DNA of 64,000 nucleotides. It comes from Pelagibacterium nitratireducens. Its GTDB lineage: Bacteria; Pseudomonadota; Alphaproteobacteria; Rhizobiales; Devosiaceae. The notes beneath the pieces were generated by a model that saw nothing but the letters and a program-made list of their open reading frames with translations, was not told the origin of the DNA and did no database searches. The translations under genes and the position numbers were made by a program. The stretch spans positions 62,001 to 126,000 of the forward strand of contig NZ_CP146275.1 in the NCBI RefSeq assembly GCF_037044555.1. The letters run 5' to 3'. Positions 19,314-26,793 of this stretch are shown here, piece by piece; position 1 is the first letter of the stretch; the number at the start of each line of letters is the position of its first letter.

Positions 19314-19742
19314 GTGGGACGTTTCATACTTCTTGGAATTTTGCTGCTGCCATTTCTCGAAATCGCCGGATTCATCTGGGTCGGCGGGCAGATCGGTATT
19401 CTCTCGACCCTTGCCGCCATCGTCGGAACGGCCGTAGCCGGTGTCCTGATCGTCCGGTGGCAGGGGCTGGGCATGGTGCTCGACAGCCGGGCCATGATGG
19501 CGCGGGGCGAGATGCCACAGCGCCAGTTTGCTGAGATGATGATGATCGCGGTGGCGGGGCTGTTTCTTCTGGTCCCCGGTTTCATCACCGATGCCATCGG
19601 CTTTGCGCTGCTCATCCCGCCGGTGCGGCACTGGCTTTACGGACAGATGAGCCGGAACATGGTGGTGGTCACCACCTATCGGCCCTCCCAGCCCGGTCCG
19701 GCCCATAAATCGATCGACCTCGACAATGACGATTACCGCTAA
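19314..19742 (+). CDS. fxsA: FxsA family membrane protein
   Basis: A 142-aa integral membrane protein of the FxsA family, named for suppression of F-plasmid exclusion of phage T7 in E. coli. Hydrophobic segments lie at about residues 3-22, 30-48 and 75-100, and the PGFITDAIGFALLIPPVR stretch is diagnostic. The start is taken as GTG at 19314 with AGGGAG upstream; the frame remains open to 19254. It precedes secB on the same strand, the usual alphaproteobacterial order, but a decayed repeat lies between them. Confidence 0.85.
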   Translation: MGRFILLGILLLPFLEIAGFIWVGGQIGILSTLAAIVGTAVAGVLIVRWQGLGMVLDSRAMMARGEMPQRQFAEMMMIAVAGLFLLVPGFITDAIGFALLIPPVRHWLYGQMSRNMVVVTTYRPSQPGPAHKSIDLDNDDYR

Positions 19743-19750
19743 TGCGGGTC

Positions 19751-19852
19751 GAGCAGAACGGAACCGGGTTTGCGGCTCGGACACGCGAGAAATCAAAGGT
19801 TTGGAGCCGGGGACTTGATTCAATCAGATCCTGACACGCTCCAGCCGATTTT
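19751..19852. repeat. Dispersed intergenic repeat, decayed copy C
   Basis: A degenerate copy of the dispersed element, recognisable by TTTGCGGCTCGGACACGCGAGAAATCAAAGG and the remnant hairpin half GACTTGATTCAATCAGATCCTGA. It lies between fxsA and secB, both on the + strand. The long hairpin is no longer perfect, so any terminator function is probably lost. Confidence 0.7.
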
Positions 19853-19965
19853 GCGCGTCTGTGCGCCAAACCTTGTGAGCCGGCCACAAAAGTGCTAGCC
19901 AAACGGCAAATTTGCGGTCCTTGCCGGGCCGCTCTGGCGAACCGGAGATAGGGACATATTGGCCA

Positions 19966-20499
19966 ATGGCTGACGACAACACAAACAACGATGCGGCCGC
20001 CGCCGCCGGGCCGGAAGGAACTGCCCCCGCTTTTGGTATCGTGGGACAGTATGTGCGCGACCTGAGCTTTGAGAATCCCAATGCACCGGCTTCGCTCGTG
20101 CCTGGACAGGTCAATCCCGGTTCCAACGTCAACATCAACGTTCAGGTCAAAAAGCAGGGCGATGACGTTTATGCCGTCGAAATCGGGCTCAACGTCAAGA
20201 CCGAACGCGAGGGCACTGTGCTCTATGCGGTCGAGTTGGTCTATGGCGGCCTGTTCCGCACCCGCAACATACCGGAAAACCAGCTCGGCGCGCTTTTGAT
20301 GGTCGAAGCGCCGCGGCTGATCTTCCCGTTCGCGCGTCAGGTTCTGGCCTCGACGATCCAGGCGGGCGGCTTTCCGCCGCTGTTGCTCGAGCCTGTCGAT
20401 TTTCTTGCGCTTTACCGCCGCAATCTGGCAGCGGCAGCCGACAAGAACAAGACCGAGGGCACAGCCGACGCCACCGAGGTCAAGCCGACCGTCAACTGA
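19966..20499 (+). CDS. secB: Protein-export chaperone SecB
   Basis: Tetrameric cytosolic chaperone that keeps secretory preproteins unfolded and hands them to SecA. The 177 aa have an Ala- and Asn-rich N-terminal tail and a SecB core: GQYVRDLSFENPNAP (about 26-40), NINVQVKK and the late QAGGFPPLLLEPVDF segment, which are highly conserved. The ATG at 19966 follows a GATAGGGAC stretch. It is followed by a strong terminator shared with the convergent dnaQ. Confidence 0.96.
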   Translation: MADDNTNNDAAAAAGPEGTAPAFGIVGQYVRDLSFENPNAPASLVPGQVNPGSNVNINVQVKKQGDDVYAVEIGLNVKTEREGTVLYAVELVYGGLFRTRNIPENQLGALLMVEAPRLIFPFARQVLASTIQAGGFPPLLLEPVDFLALYRRNLAAAADKNKTEGTADATEVKPTVN

Positions 20500-20522
20500 G
20501 CGGTTTCAACCGCACAGATGCG

Positions 20523-20551
20523 AAAGCCCCGGGAAAACCGGGGCTTTTTTG
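20523..20551. terminator. Terminator between secB and dnaQ
   Basis: Perfect 10-bp stem AAAGCCCCGG / CCGGGGCTTT with a GAAAA loop and a following T run on the + strand; the preceding A residues also allow weak function for the convergent dnaQ. Confidence 0.85.
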
Positions 20552-20576
20552 TTTCCGGCCGGCAAAAAAGCCAGGC

Positions 20577-21293
20577 CTATTCGACCTCGACGTCCAGCGT
20601 TTCGTATTTGAGCCACACGGCGCTGTCCCCCATCTGAGCGATAAAGGCCGCATGTGCCAGCTTTTCTGGCGCCGTCAGGCGCGCAGGCAGGGGCGTGGGG
20701 CGCTGGCGGGCCGGCGGACGGGTTCCCGCCCCCCGTATCGAGGTTTCGGCCTCAGCGGACAGGGCAAGCGCCACCTGCCGGCCACCGATCAGCTCGAGAT
20801 AGACTTCGGCCAGGATCTCGCTGTCGAGCAGCGCGCCGTGCAAGCTGCGGCGTGAATTGTCGATGCCGTAATGCTTGCACAGGGCATCGAGGCTGACGCG
20901 GGCGCCGGGGTGAATCTTTCTGGCCAGCATCACCGTGTCGATGACTTCATTGGCAAGGCGCCCGCGGCCGGCCGCTTCGAGCTCGGCGTTCAAGAACCCC
21001 ATGTCAAAGGGCGCATTGTGGATGATGAGGGTGTCTTCGCCGACAAAGTCGGCAAAGGCCTGCGCCACCTCGGCGAATTTGGGCTTGTCGCGCAGGAAGT
21101 CTTCGGACAGCCCGTGCACGCGAAACGCCTCTTCGGGCATGTCGCGCTCGGGATTGATATAGACATGGTAGTGACGGCCGGTCGGAACGTGGTTGATCAG
21201 CTCGACGCAGCCGATTTCCACCAGCCTGTCGCCATTGGCCGCCGAAAGGCCGGTGGTTTCGGTGTCGAGGACGATTTCGCGCAAAAGGCTCAT
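20577..21293 (-). CDS. dnaQ: DNA polymerase III epsilon subunit (proofreading exonuclease)
   Basis: 3'-5' exonuclease of the replicative polymerase core. The 238 aa include the three DEDDh exonuclease motifs: Exo I VLDTETTGLS (about 9-18), Exo II HNAPFDMGFLNAEL (about 96-109) and Exo III RSLHGALLDSEILAEVYL (about 148-165, with the catalytic His and Asp). The C-terminal tail is divergent and would bind the alpha subunit. Its ATG overlaps the coaE stop, so coaE-dnaQ are translationally coupled; the maf-aroE-coaE-dnaQ block runs away from the putative origin. Confidence 0.96.
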   Translation of the reverse strand: MSLLREIVLDTETTGLSAANGDRLVEIGCVELINHVPTGRHYHVYINPERDMPEEAFRVHGLSEDFLRDKPKFAEVAQAFADFVGEDTLIIHNAPFDMGFLNAELEAAGRGRLANEVIDTVMLARKIHPGARVSLDALCKHYGIDNSRRSLHGALLDSEILAEVYLELIGGRQVALALSAEAETSIRGAGTRPPARQRPTPLPARLTAPEKLAHAAFIAQMGDSAVWLKYETLDVEVE

Positions 21294-21883
21294 GCCCGGA
21301 CCTCTTCAAGCAGGGCGTCGATGACGGCATCGCTGCGCGCGATGGTGTCGTCCATGGTTCCCGAGGTATCGATGGCGTAATCGGCCCTTGCCCGTTTTTC
21401 GTCCTGGCTGAGTTGGCGCGAGAGGATGAGATCGAGCTTTTCGCTGCTCATGCCCGGGCGGGCAAGCACTCGCTGGCGCTGGATCTGGGGATCACAATGG
21501 ATGGTCACGACCTTGTCGATGGAATATTTGACGCCGGTTTCAAAAAACAGCGGGATTTCGATGACGGCCAGATCATGGCCTGCCGCTTCAACCTCGTCCA
21601 TGAATTCAAGCGCCTTTTCGCGCACCATCGGGTGGATGACTTCCTCGAGTTCGGAAATCCGGTGGGGTTCTGCCGCAATCGCGGCGCTGAGCGCTTTGCG
21701 ATCCACCATGCCGTCGCGCACGGTGCCGGGGAACAGCGTCTCGACCAGCGCTGCGGCCTGTCCTGCGTAAAGTTCGTGGACGGCCTGGTCTGCCGAATAG
21801 GTTGGAAAACCCCGCTCGCCAAAGCGGGCAAGCACTGTCGATTTCCCCGTGGCGATGGAACCGGTGACCACAACGCGCAGCAT
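21290..21883 (-). CDS. coaE: Dephospho-CoA kinase
   Basis: Last step of CoA biosynthesis: phosphorylates the 3'-hydroxyl of dephospho-CoA. The 197 aa have an N-terminal P-loop GSIATGKST (8-16), the nucleotide/substrate region YSADQAVHELY (about 30-40) and the lid-region LILSRQLSQDEKRARADY (about 153-170). The ATG at 21883 starts directly at the beta strand before the P-loop; the frame is open 16 codons further upstream without family support. It overlaps dnaQ by four bases (ATGA). Confidence 0.95.
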   Translation of the reverse strand: MLRVVVTGSIATGKSTVLARFGERGFPTYSADQAVHELYAGQAAALVETLFPGTVRDGMVDRKALSAAIAAEPHRISELEEVIHPMVREKALEFMDEVEAAGHDLAVIEIPLFFETGVKYSIDKVVTIHCDPQIQRQRVLARPGMSSEKLDLILSRQLSQDEKRARADYAIDTSGTMDDTIARSDAVIDALLEEVRA

Positions 21884-21905
21884 TTTTCCCTCGAAAACTT
21901 CTCTC

Positions 21906-22733
21906 TTACTGCCCGAGTGCGGCCAGAACACGGTTTCTGAGCGTTTCGGTTACGGCCGGCGCAACGCCGAACCACGCGCGAAACCCCGGAACCGCCTGAT
22001 GGAGCAGCATACCCAGCCCATCGACGCTGGCAAACCCCTCGGCCCGAGCCTGGGCCAAAAGGGGGGTAATGAGCGGTGTATAAACGATATCTGTGACCAC
22101 CGCCCCCTGCGCCAGAGGCGACAGATCGAGCCCATTGAACTGTGTGCCCTTCATGCCGACCGCGCTCGTGTTGACGAGCAGCCCCGCTCCCGCCATTCGC
22201 GAGCCGATCTCAGAAAGAGGCCCCGGAACGATCGTCGGGCCGAATTCGTCTGCCAGCGCCTGGGCCCGGCCCAATGTGCGGTTGATGAGCTCTATACGCG
22301 GCACGCCGCGGTCGACCAGGGCGGCCAGGATGGCCCGCGATGCGCCGCCGGCCCCGATCACCACCGCCGATCCAAGCGCCTCGTCCCAGCCCGATGCCTG
22401 GGCATCGAGATTGGCGAGAAACCCTATATAATCGGTGTTCGTTCCCCAGATCTTGCCGTTGTCGGCCACCAGGGTATTAACCGCACCGATCCGTCTGGCC
22501 AGCGGATCGACCTCATCGATCAGCCCCATCACCGCTTCCTTGTGGGGGATGGTGACATTGCCGCCCACGAATTCACCCCCGCGCAGCCGGGCTACCAAGC
22601 CGGCAAGATCGGACGGCGCAATTTCGATCGCTTCATAGCTGGCCTCGAGCCCATGCTCGGCAATCCAGCTCTGATGGATCAGAGGGGATTGGGAATGGGC
22701 GATGGGGTGACCGATGACAAAGGCTTTTTTCAT
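21906..22733 (-). CDS. aroE: Shikimate dehydrogenase (NADP+)
   Basis: Reduces 3-dehydroshikimate to shikimate in the chorismate pathway. The 275 aa show the substrate motif GHPIAHSQSPLIHQ (about 8-21), the catalytic Lys in NVTIPHKEAV (about 59-68) and the Rossmann motif GAGGASRAI (about 127-135). The NRT segment that follows the second beta strand is the usual NADP-specificity element. Its start overlaps the maf stop and its stop is 22 bp before coaE. Confidence 0.96.
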   Translation of the reverse strand: MKKAFVIGHPIAHSQSPLIHQSWIAEHGLEASYEAIEIAPSDLAGLVARLRGGEFVGGNVTIPHKEAVMGLIDEVDPLARRIGAVNTLVADNGKIWGTNTDYIGFLANLDAQASGWDEALGSAVVIGAGGASRAILAALVDRGVPRIELINRTLGRAQALADEFGPTIVPGPLSEIGSRMAGAGLLVNTSAVGMKGTQFNGLDLSPLAQGAVVTDIVYTPLITPLLAQARAEGFASVDGLGMLLHQAVPGFRAWFGVAPAVTETLRNRVLAALGQ

Positions 22734-23332
22734 GATCCCGGCTCAAAGCTTTCCGGCGCATGCTGTTCGAGCGCTGCCAGAAGCGGCAGAAGCGGCAGGC
22801 CCAGAATGGTGAAATAATCACCCTCGATGCGCTCGAACAGGCGGATTGAGGGCCCTTCGAGCCTATAGGCAGCGACCGAATCAAAAATTGCCTCGCCCTC
22901 GAGATCGAGCACGCGATCAACGGTTTTTCGGGTAAAGGGCTTAAAGGTCAGCACCGCGGTTTCGACAGCGCTCCAGACGATTTTTCCCCCGCGGGCCAGC
23001 GCAACACCCGAATGGAGCTGATGGGACTTGCCCGCCATGGCCATCAGCCGCTCGGCGGCATCTTGGCGGTCAAGCGGCTTGTGGAGGCCCTGGTGCTGGA
23101 AAGCAATCGTCTGATCGGCCCCGATTACAAGCGCCTGGGGTGTCATGGCGCTAACGGCAAGCGCCTTGGCCTGTGCCAAAAGAGATGCAAGGCCGGCGCG
23201 ATTCTCGCCGCTGGTCAAGGCCGCCTGTTCGATTTCACGCTCATCGACCCCGGCGCTGGCCACCGAAAACCGCAAGCCCGCGTTCTCGAGAAGGCTTTTC
23301 CGCGTTGTGCTTTTGGAGGCAAGGATCAACAT
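22730..23332 (-). CDS. maf: Maf family nucleotide pyrophosphatase
   Basis: House-cleaning pyrophosphatase that hydrolyses non-canonical or modified NTPs. The 200 aa begin with LILASKSTTRKSLLENAGL, equivalent to the LASxSxxR phosphate-binding motif but with Lys in place of the more usual small residue. GADQTIAF (about 75) and KPLDRQDAAERL (about 88) are also present. Maf subgroups differ in base preference; I cannot assign one. It is the first gene on the left of the putative oriC and is co-directional and overlapping with aroE. Confidence 0.9.
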   Translation of the reverse strand: MLILASKSTTRKSLLENAGLRFSVASAGVDEREIEQAALTSGENRAGLASLLAQAKALAVSAMTPQALVIGADQTIAFQHQGLHKPLDRQDAAERLMAMAGKSHQLHSGVALARGGKIVWSAVETAVLTFKPFTRKTVDRVLDLEGEAIFDSVAAYRLEGPSIRLFERIEGDYFTILGLPLLPLLAALEQHAPESFEPGS

Positions 23333-23533
23333 GGCCGGGCTTTTGCGATTGAAGATGGAACGAGCTTTTCCACATGCGCTCTCACAGTTAAAGCCCATTT
23401 CGGGTTCCGGCCGTTCGGGGGCGGAGTTTTCCCCAAAGGGCGATATTGGGTTAACAGTTGGTGAACTGGGGACAGCGCAGCGGCCCTGGGGACAAGACCG
23501 GGGAAAACCGTTCGCTGCGGCACCGGCTCAACG

Positions 23534-23548
23534 TTAATCTTTCATTAA
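23534..23548. promoter_or_regulatory. CtrA box 1 in putative oriC
   Basis: TTAA-TCTTTCA-TTAA matches the full CtrA consensus TTAA-N7-TTAA. In Caulobacter, CtrA bound at such sites blocks DnaA-driven initiation. Confidence 0.7.
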
Positions 23549-23568
23549 GGATGTGCACAGGCGATCTC

Positions 23569-23584
23569 TTAACGAAACGTTAAC
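23569..23584. promoter_or_regulatory. CtrA box 2 in putative oriC
   Basis: TTAA-CGAAACG-TTAAC matches TTAA-N7-TTAAC exactly. It begins 35 bp after box 1, so the two sites lie on nearly the same helical face. Confidence 0.7.
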
Positions 23585-23776
23585 GAAACCGGCGCGCCCT
23601 GATCTTTCGTCCCCGTTTTTCCGACAGGGTCCACACCCGTTCTGCCGCGCGAAACTGACGCAAGCCGATTTGGACGGGCCCGGTTGTGGGCTCGAAACAA
23701 TTGGTGCAAAACACAGCTATAAAGAAGAAGAAGACTCTTAAAGATAGATTCCTTACAGACCGAAGAGTTCAGGCAA

Positions 23777-24826
23777 TTGCAGTCTCCCTTACCCAAAATT
23801 CCAAGCGGAAAGCCGCTTCTCGATGCAGCGCATGGGATTCGGCAAAACCGCCCCCCTGTCTGGATCATGCGCCAGGCGGGACGCTACCTTCCCGAATATC
23901 GAGAGGTGCGCGAAAAGGCCGGAAGCTTTCTCGATCTTTGCTATTCGCCTGCTCTTGCCACCGAAGTCACGCTCCAGCCGTTACGCCGCTTCGATCTTGA
24001 TGCGGCGATCCTTTTTTCCGATATCCTGGTGATCCCCCATGCACTGGGCCAGGATGTCCGCTTTGCGCCGGGCGAAGGACCGATCCTCGATCCGATCGAC
24101 GAGACCACGATTGCAACGCTCAGGCCGGAAAAGGCTCTGGACAATCTCGAGAAGGTCCTTGAAGCGATTGATCGGATCAAGCTGGCTCTGAGCGAAAACA
24201 AGACGTTGATCGGGTTCTGTGGCGCCCCCTGGACGGTAGCGACCTACATGATCGGCGGCCGCGGCTCGCCCGACCAGGCTGCGGCGCGCCTGTTTGCGCT
24301 CCACCACCCGAAGGCCTTTGCCGCGCTGATCGATATTCTTGTCGAGGTTTCGGCCCAATACCTTGTCGCCCAGTTTCGCGCCGGAGCGGACATGGTGCAG
24401 CTTTTTGAAAGCTGGGCGCTCAACCTCGATGAAGACGCCTTTCGCACCCATGTGATCGAACCCAACCGGCGGATCGTCGAAAAGGTGCGCAGTTTTGTTC
24501 CCGATGCTCCGATCACCGGATTTCCGCGCGGCGCGGCAGGCATGCTTGCCGAATATGCGCAAAAGACGGGGGTGAGCGTGTTGGGGCTCGATTTTGCTAC
24601 GCCTCTGGCTTTCGCGTCATCGAACCTGCCCAAAACGTTGCCCGTACAGGGCAATCTCGATCCCCTGCGACTGGTTGCGGGCGGCGCGCAGATGGAAGAG
24701 CGCACCAACGCGATCATCGAGGCGTTTTCCGACCGGCCGCATATCTTCAATCTGGGCCATGGCATTGTGCCGCAAACCCCGATTGCACATGTTTCACGCC
24801 TTGTCGATGTCGTTCACGGGCGCTAA
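23777..24826 (+). CDS. hemE: Uroporphyrinogen decarboxylase
   Basis: Converts uroporphyrinogen III to coproporphyrinogen III in heme biosynthesis. The 349 aa include the signature PPVWIMRQAGRYLPEYREVR near the N-terminus and GFCGAPWTVATYMIGG (about 141-156). The only usable start is TTG at 23777: no ATG or GTG lies before the conserved region in this frame, and a stop occurs upstream (the TAA at about 23720). A rare start and a weak ribosome site suggest low expression. It is the first gene on the right of the putative origin, as in Caulobacter. Confidence 0.95.
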   Translation: MQSPLPKIPSGKPLLDAAHGIRQNRPPVWIMRQAGRYLPEYREVREKAGSFLDLCYSPALATEVTLQPLRRFDLDAAILFSDILVIPHALGQDVRFAPGEGPILDPIDETTIATLRPEKALDNLEKVLEAIDRIKLALSENKTLIGFCGAPWTVATYMIGGRGSPDQAAARLFALHHPKAFAALIDILVEVSAQYLVAQFRAGADMVQLFESWALNLDEDAFRTHVIEPNRRIVEKVRSFVPDAPITGFPRGAAGMLAEYAQKTGVSVLGLDFATPLAFASSNLPKTLPVQGNLDPLRLVAGGAQMEERTNAIIEAFSDRPHIFNLGHGIVPQTPIAHVSRLVDVVHGR

Positions 24827-24853
24827 GCAGGCGCATGATCAAGGGAGAGCACG

Positions 24854-25282
24854 ATGCTGGAATGGGTCAAGGCGCTTCACGTGATTTCGGTCATCGCCTG
24901 GATGGCGGGAATGCTCTATCTGCCGCGGCTGTTCGTCTATCACGCCGACGCCGAAAAAGGTTCTGCCCAGTCTGAAACCTTCAAGGTGATGGAACGCCGG
25001 CTCTACCGGGCCATCATGACGCCGGCAATGATTGCCACCTGGGTGTTCGGGCTGTGGATGATCCACCTTTACGGCATGGGCATTTTCGCCATGGGCTGGA
25101 TCTGGGTCAAACTGGCTTTCGTTTTTGCACTTTCCGGCTTTCACGGCTTTCTGGGCAAAAACCTGCGGGCCTTTGCCGGCGACGAGAATGCGCGGCCGGC
25201 CAAATTCTTCCGCGCCATCAACGAAGTGCCCACGGTGATGATGATCGTCATCGTCATCATGGTGATCGTAAAGCCATTCTAG
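24854..25282 (+). CDS. hemJ: Protoporphyrinogen oxidase HemJ
   Basis: Membrane enzyme that oxidises protoporphyrinogen IX to protoporphyrin IX, found where HemG and HemY are absent. The 142 aa have four hydrophobic helices. The conserved His10 in WVKALHVISVIAWMAGMLYLPRLF, a heme ligand, and the RLYRAIMTPAMIATW helix are typical. A good AAGGGAGAG ribosome site precedes the ATG. It follows hemE by 27 bp and is probably co-transcribed. The early part of the gene holds a TCACGTGA core (24877-24884), too degenerate in its flanks to call parS. Confidence 0.93.
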   Translation: MLEWVKALHVISVIAWMAGMLYLPRLFVYHADAEKGSAQSETFKVMERRLYRAIMTPAMIATWVFGLWMIHLYGMGIFAMGWIWVKLAFVFALSGFHGFLGKNLRAFAGDENARPAKFFRAINEVPTVMMIVIVIMVIVKPF

Positions 25283-25338
25283 CCCCTTTGGCCGTCAGGT
25301 TCCGGTTCTGCTTGCAATGGACGCCCTGAATGGTTTAT

Positions 25339-25412
25339 GAGAAGCGGGCAACTCACCCGTTCGCGGTGAGATGGGTGGCAAATTGCTCCGCCCCGCTTCT
25401 CCCTCCTTTTTT
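25339..25412 (+). promoter_or_regulatory. Structured leader upstream of rho, possible attenuator
   Basis: GAGAAGCGGG (25339-25348) pairs perfectly with CCCGCTTCTC (25392-25401), enclosing a second hairpin CTCACC / GGTGAG (25352-25357 and 25365-25370). The outer stem is followed after five bases by six T residues. This has the form of an intrinsic terminator between hemJ and rho. rho genes are often autoregulated by attenuation in their leaders; whether this hairpin takes part is inference. Confidence 0.5.
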
Positions 25413-25448
25413 AAGTTTATCCCGACCATCCCCCTAAGAAGGCTGATC

Positions 25449-26714
25449 ATGGAATTCATGAAGCTCAGGGACCTCAAGGCCAAATCACCGGCCGAGTTGC
25501 AGTCCTTTGCCGAAGAGCTCGACGTCGAAAATGCCAATACACTGCGCAAGCAGGAATTGATGTTCGCCATCCTCAAGCAATTGGCGACCCGCGATGTGGA
25601 AATAACCGGCGAAGGCGTTGTCGAGGTCCTGCCCGATGGTTTCGGCTTCCTGCGCTCTCCCGATGCCAATTATCTGCCCGGTCCTGACGACATCTATGTC
25701 AGCCCCTCCCAGATTCGCCGTTTCGGGCTGCGCACCGGCGACACGGTCGAGGGCCAGATCCGCTCTCCCAAGGAAGGCGAGCGCTATTTTGCGCTGCTCA
25801 AGGTCAACACAATCAATTTCGAGGACCCCGAACGGGTCCGCCACAAGATCAATTTCGACAACCTCACCCCGCTCTATCCCGATGAGCGGCTGAACATGGA
25901 ACTTGCCGATCCCACAACCAAGGATCGCTCGGCCCGCGTCATCGATCTGGTTGCACCGCTCGGCAAGGGCCAGCGCGCCCTGATCGTTGCTCCGCCGCGT
26001 ACCGGTAAAACGGTATTGTTGCAAAATATTGCACAATCGATCGCCACCAATCATCCCGAATGCTATCTGATCGTGCTTCTGATCGACGAACGTCCCGAAG
26101 AAGTGACCGACATGCAGCGCTCGGTGAAGGGGGAAGTGATTTCCTCGACCTTTGACGAGCCGGCTTCGCGCCACGTTCAAGTTGCTGAAATGGTTATCGA
26201 AAAGGCCAAGCGACTTGTCGAGCACAAGCGCGACGTCGTAATTCTCCTCGATTCGATCACGCGCCTTGGCCGTGCCTACAACACCGTCGTTCCATCATCG
26301 GGGAAGGTTTTGACCGGTGGTGTGGATGCCAATGCGCTTCAGCGTCCCAAGCGCTTTTTCGGTGCGGCGCGCAATATCGAGGACGGTGGCTCGCTGACCA
26401 TCATTTCGACGGCGCTGATCGACACCGGCAGCCGTATGGACGAGGTGATCTTTGAAGAGTTCAAGGGTACCGGCAACTCCGAAATCGTGCTTGACCGCAA
26501 GGTTTCCGACAAGCGCGTCTTCCCGGCCATCGACGTTACAAAGTCGGGCACCCGCAAGGAAGAACTGCTGGTCGAATCCGATATCTTGCGCAAGATGTAT
26601 GTGCTGCGCCGGATCCTCAATCCGATGGGCACCGTCGATGCCATGGAATTCCTGCTCGACAAGCTGCGGCAGACCAAGACAAATGCCGAGTTCTTCGAGT
26701 CGATGAACACCTGA
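25449..26714 (+). CDS. rho: Transcription termination factor Rho
   Basis: Hexameric RNA-DNA helicase that ends transcription at unstructured C-rich RNA. The 421 aa begin with the Rho N-terminal helical domain ([20 protein letters not shown]), then the cold-shock-like RNA-binding domain with GFGFLRSP (about 66-73), and a RecA-like ATPase with Walker [12 protein letters not shown] (about 180) and Walker [17 protein letters not shown] (about 260). The ATG at 25449 has AAGAAGG upstream at good spacing. Position right of hemE-hemJ near the origin is conserved in related genomes. Confidence 0.98.
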   Translation: MEFMKLRDLKAKSPAELQSFAEELDVENANTLRKQELMFAILKQLATRDVEITGEGVVEVLPDGFGFLRSPDANYLPGPDDIYVSPSQIRRFGLRTGDTVEGQIRSPKEGERYFALLKVNTINFEDPERVRHKINFDNLTPLYPDERLNMELADPTTKDRSARVIDLVAPLGKGQRALIVAPPRTGKTVLLQNIAQSIATNHPECYLIVLLIDERPEEVTDMQRSVKGEVISSTFDEPASRHVQVAEMVIEKAKRLVEHKRDVVILLDSITRLGRAYNTVVPSSGKVLTGGVDANALQRPKRFFGAARNIEDGGSLTIISTALIDTGSRMDEVIFEEFKGTGNSEIVLDRKVSDKRVFPAIDVTKSGTRKEELLVESDILRKMYVLRRILNPMGTVDAMEFLLDKLRQTKTNAEFFESMNT

Positions 26715-26793
26715 TTTCGACCCGCTTCGGCTACATTTTTGAGGCCGCGCGTGGCGTTGACACGGCGCGGCCTTGCTGCATTCTGACCCCGGA

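Larger units (their letters stand above)
23333..23776. other. Putative chromosomal replication origin (oriC)
   Basis: A 444-bp gene-free gap between maf (-) and hemE (+), the position of oriC in Caulobacter and several rhizobia. It contains two CtrA-type boxes (23534-23548 and 23569-23584), a near-match TTAA-N7-TGAA at 23451-23465, the direct repeat CTGGGGACA at 23466-23474 and 23486-23494, TTTTCCACA at 23366-23374 (one mismatch to the DnaA box TTATCCACA), TTTTCCCC and GGGGAAAA motifs that may be weak DnaA boxes, and an A/T-rich stretch near 23697-23760. No exact TTATCCACA is present. Genes on both sides run away from the gap. Assignment is from context and motifs. Confidence 0.75.

Noticed and set aside
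24877..24884. TCACGTGA core inside hemJ as a further parS site
   Set aside because: Flanking bases do not fit the 16-base consensus (right flank is TTTCGG), so it is probably chance.
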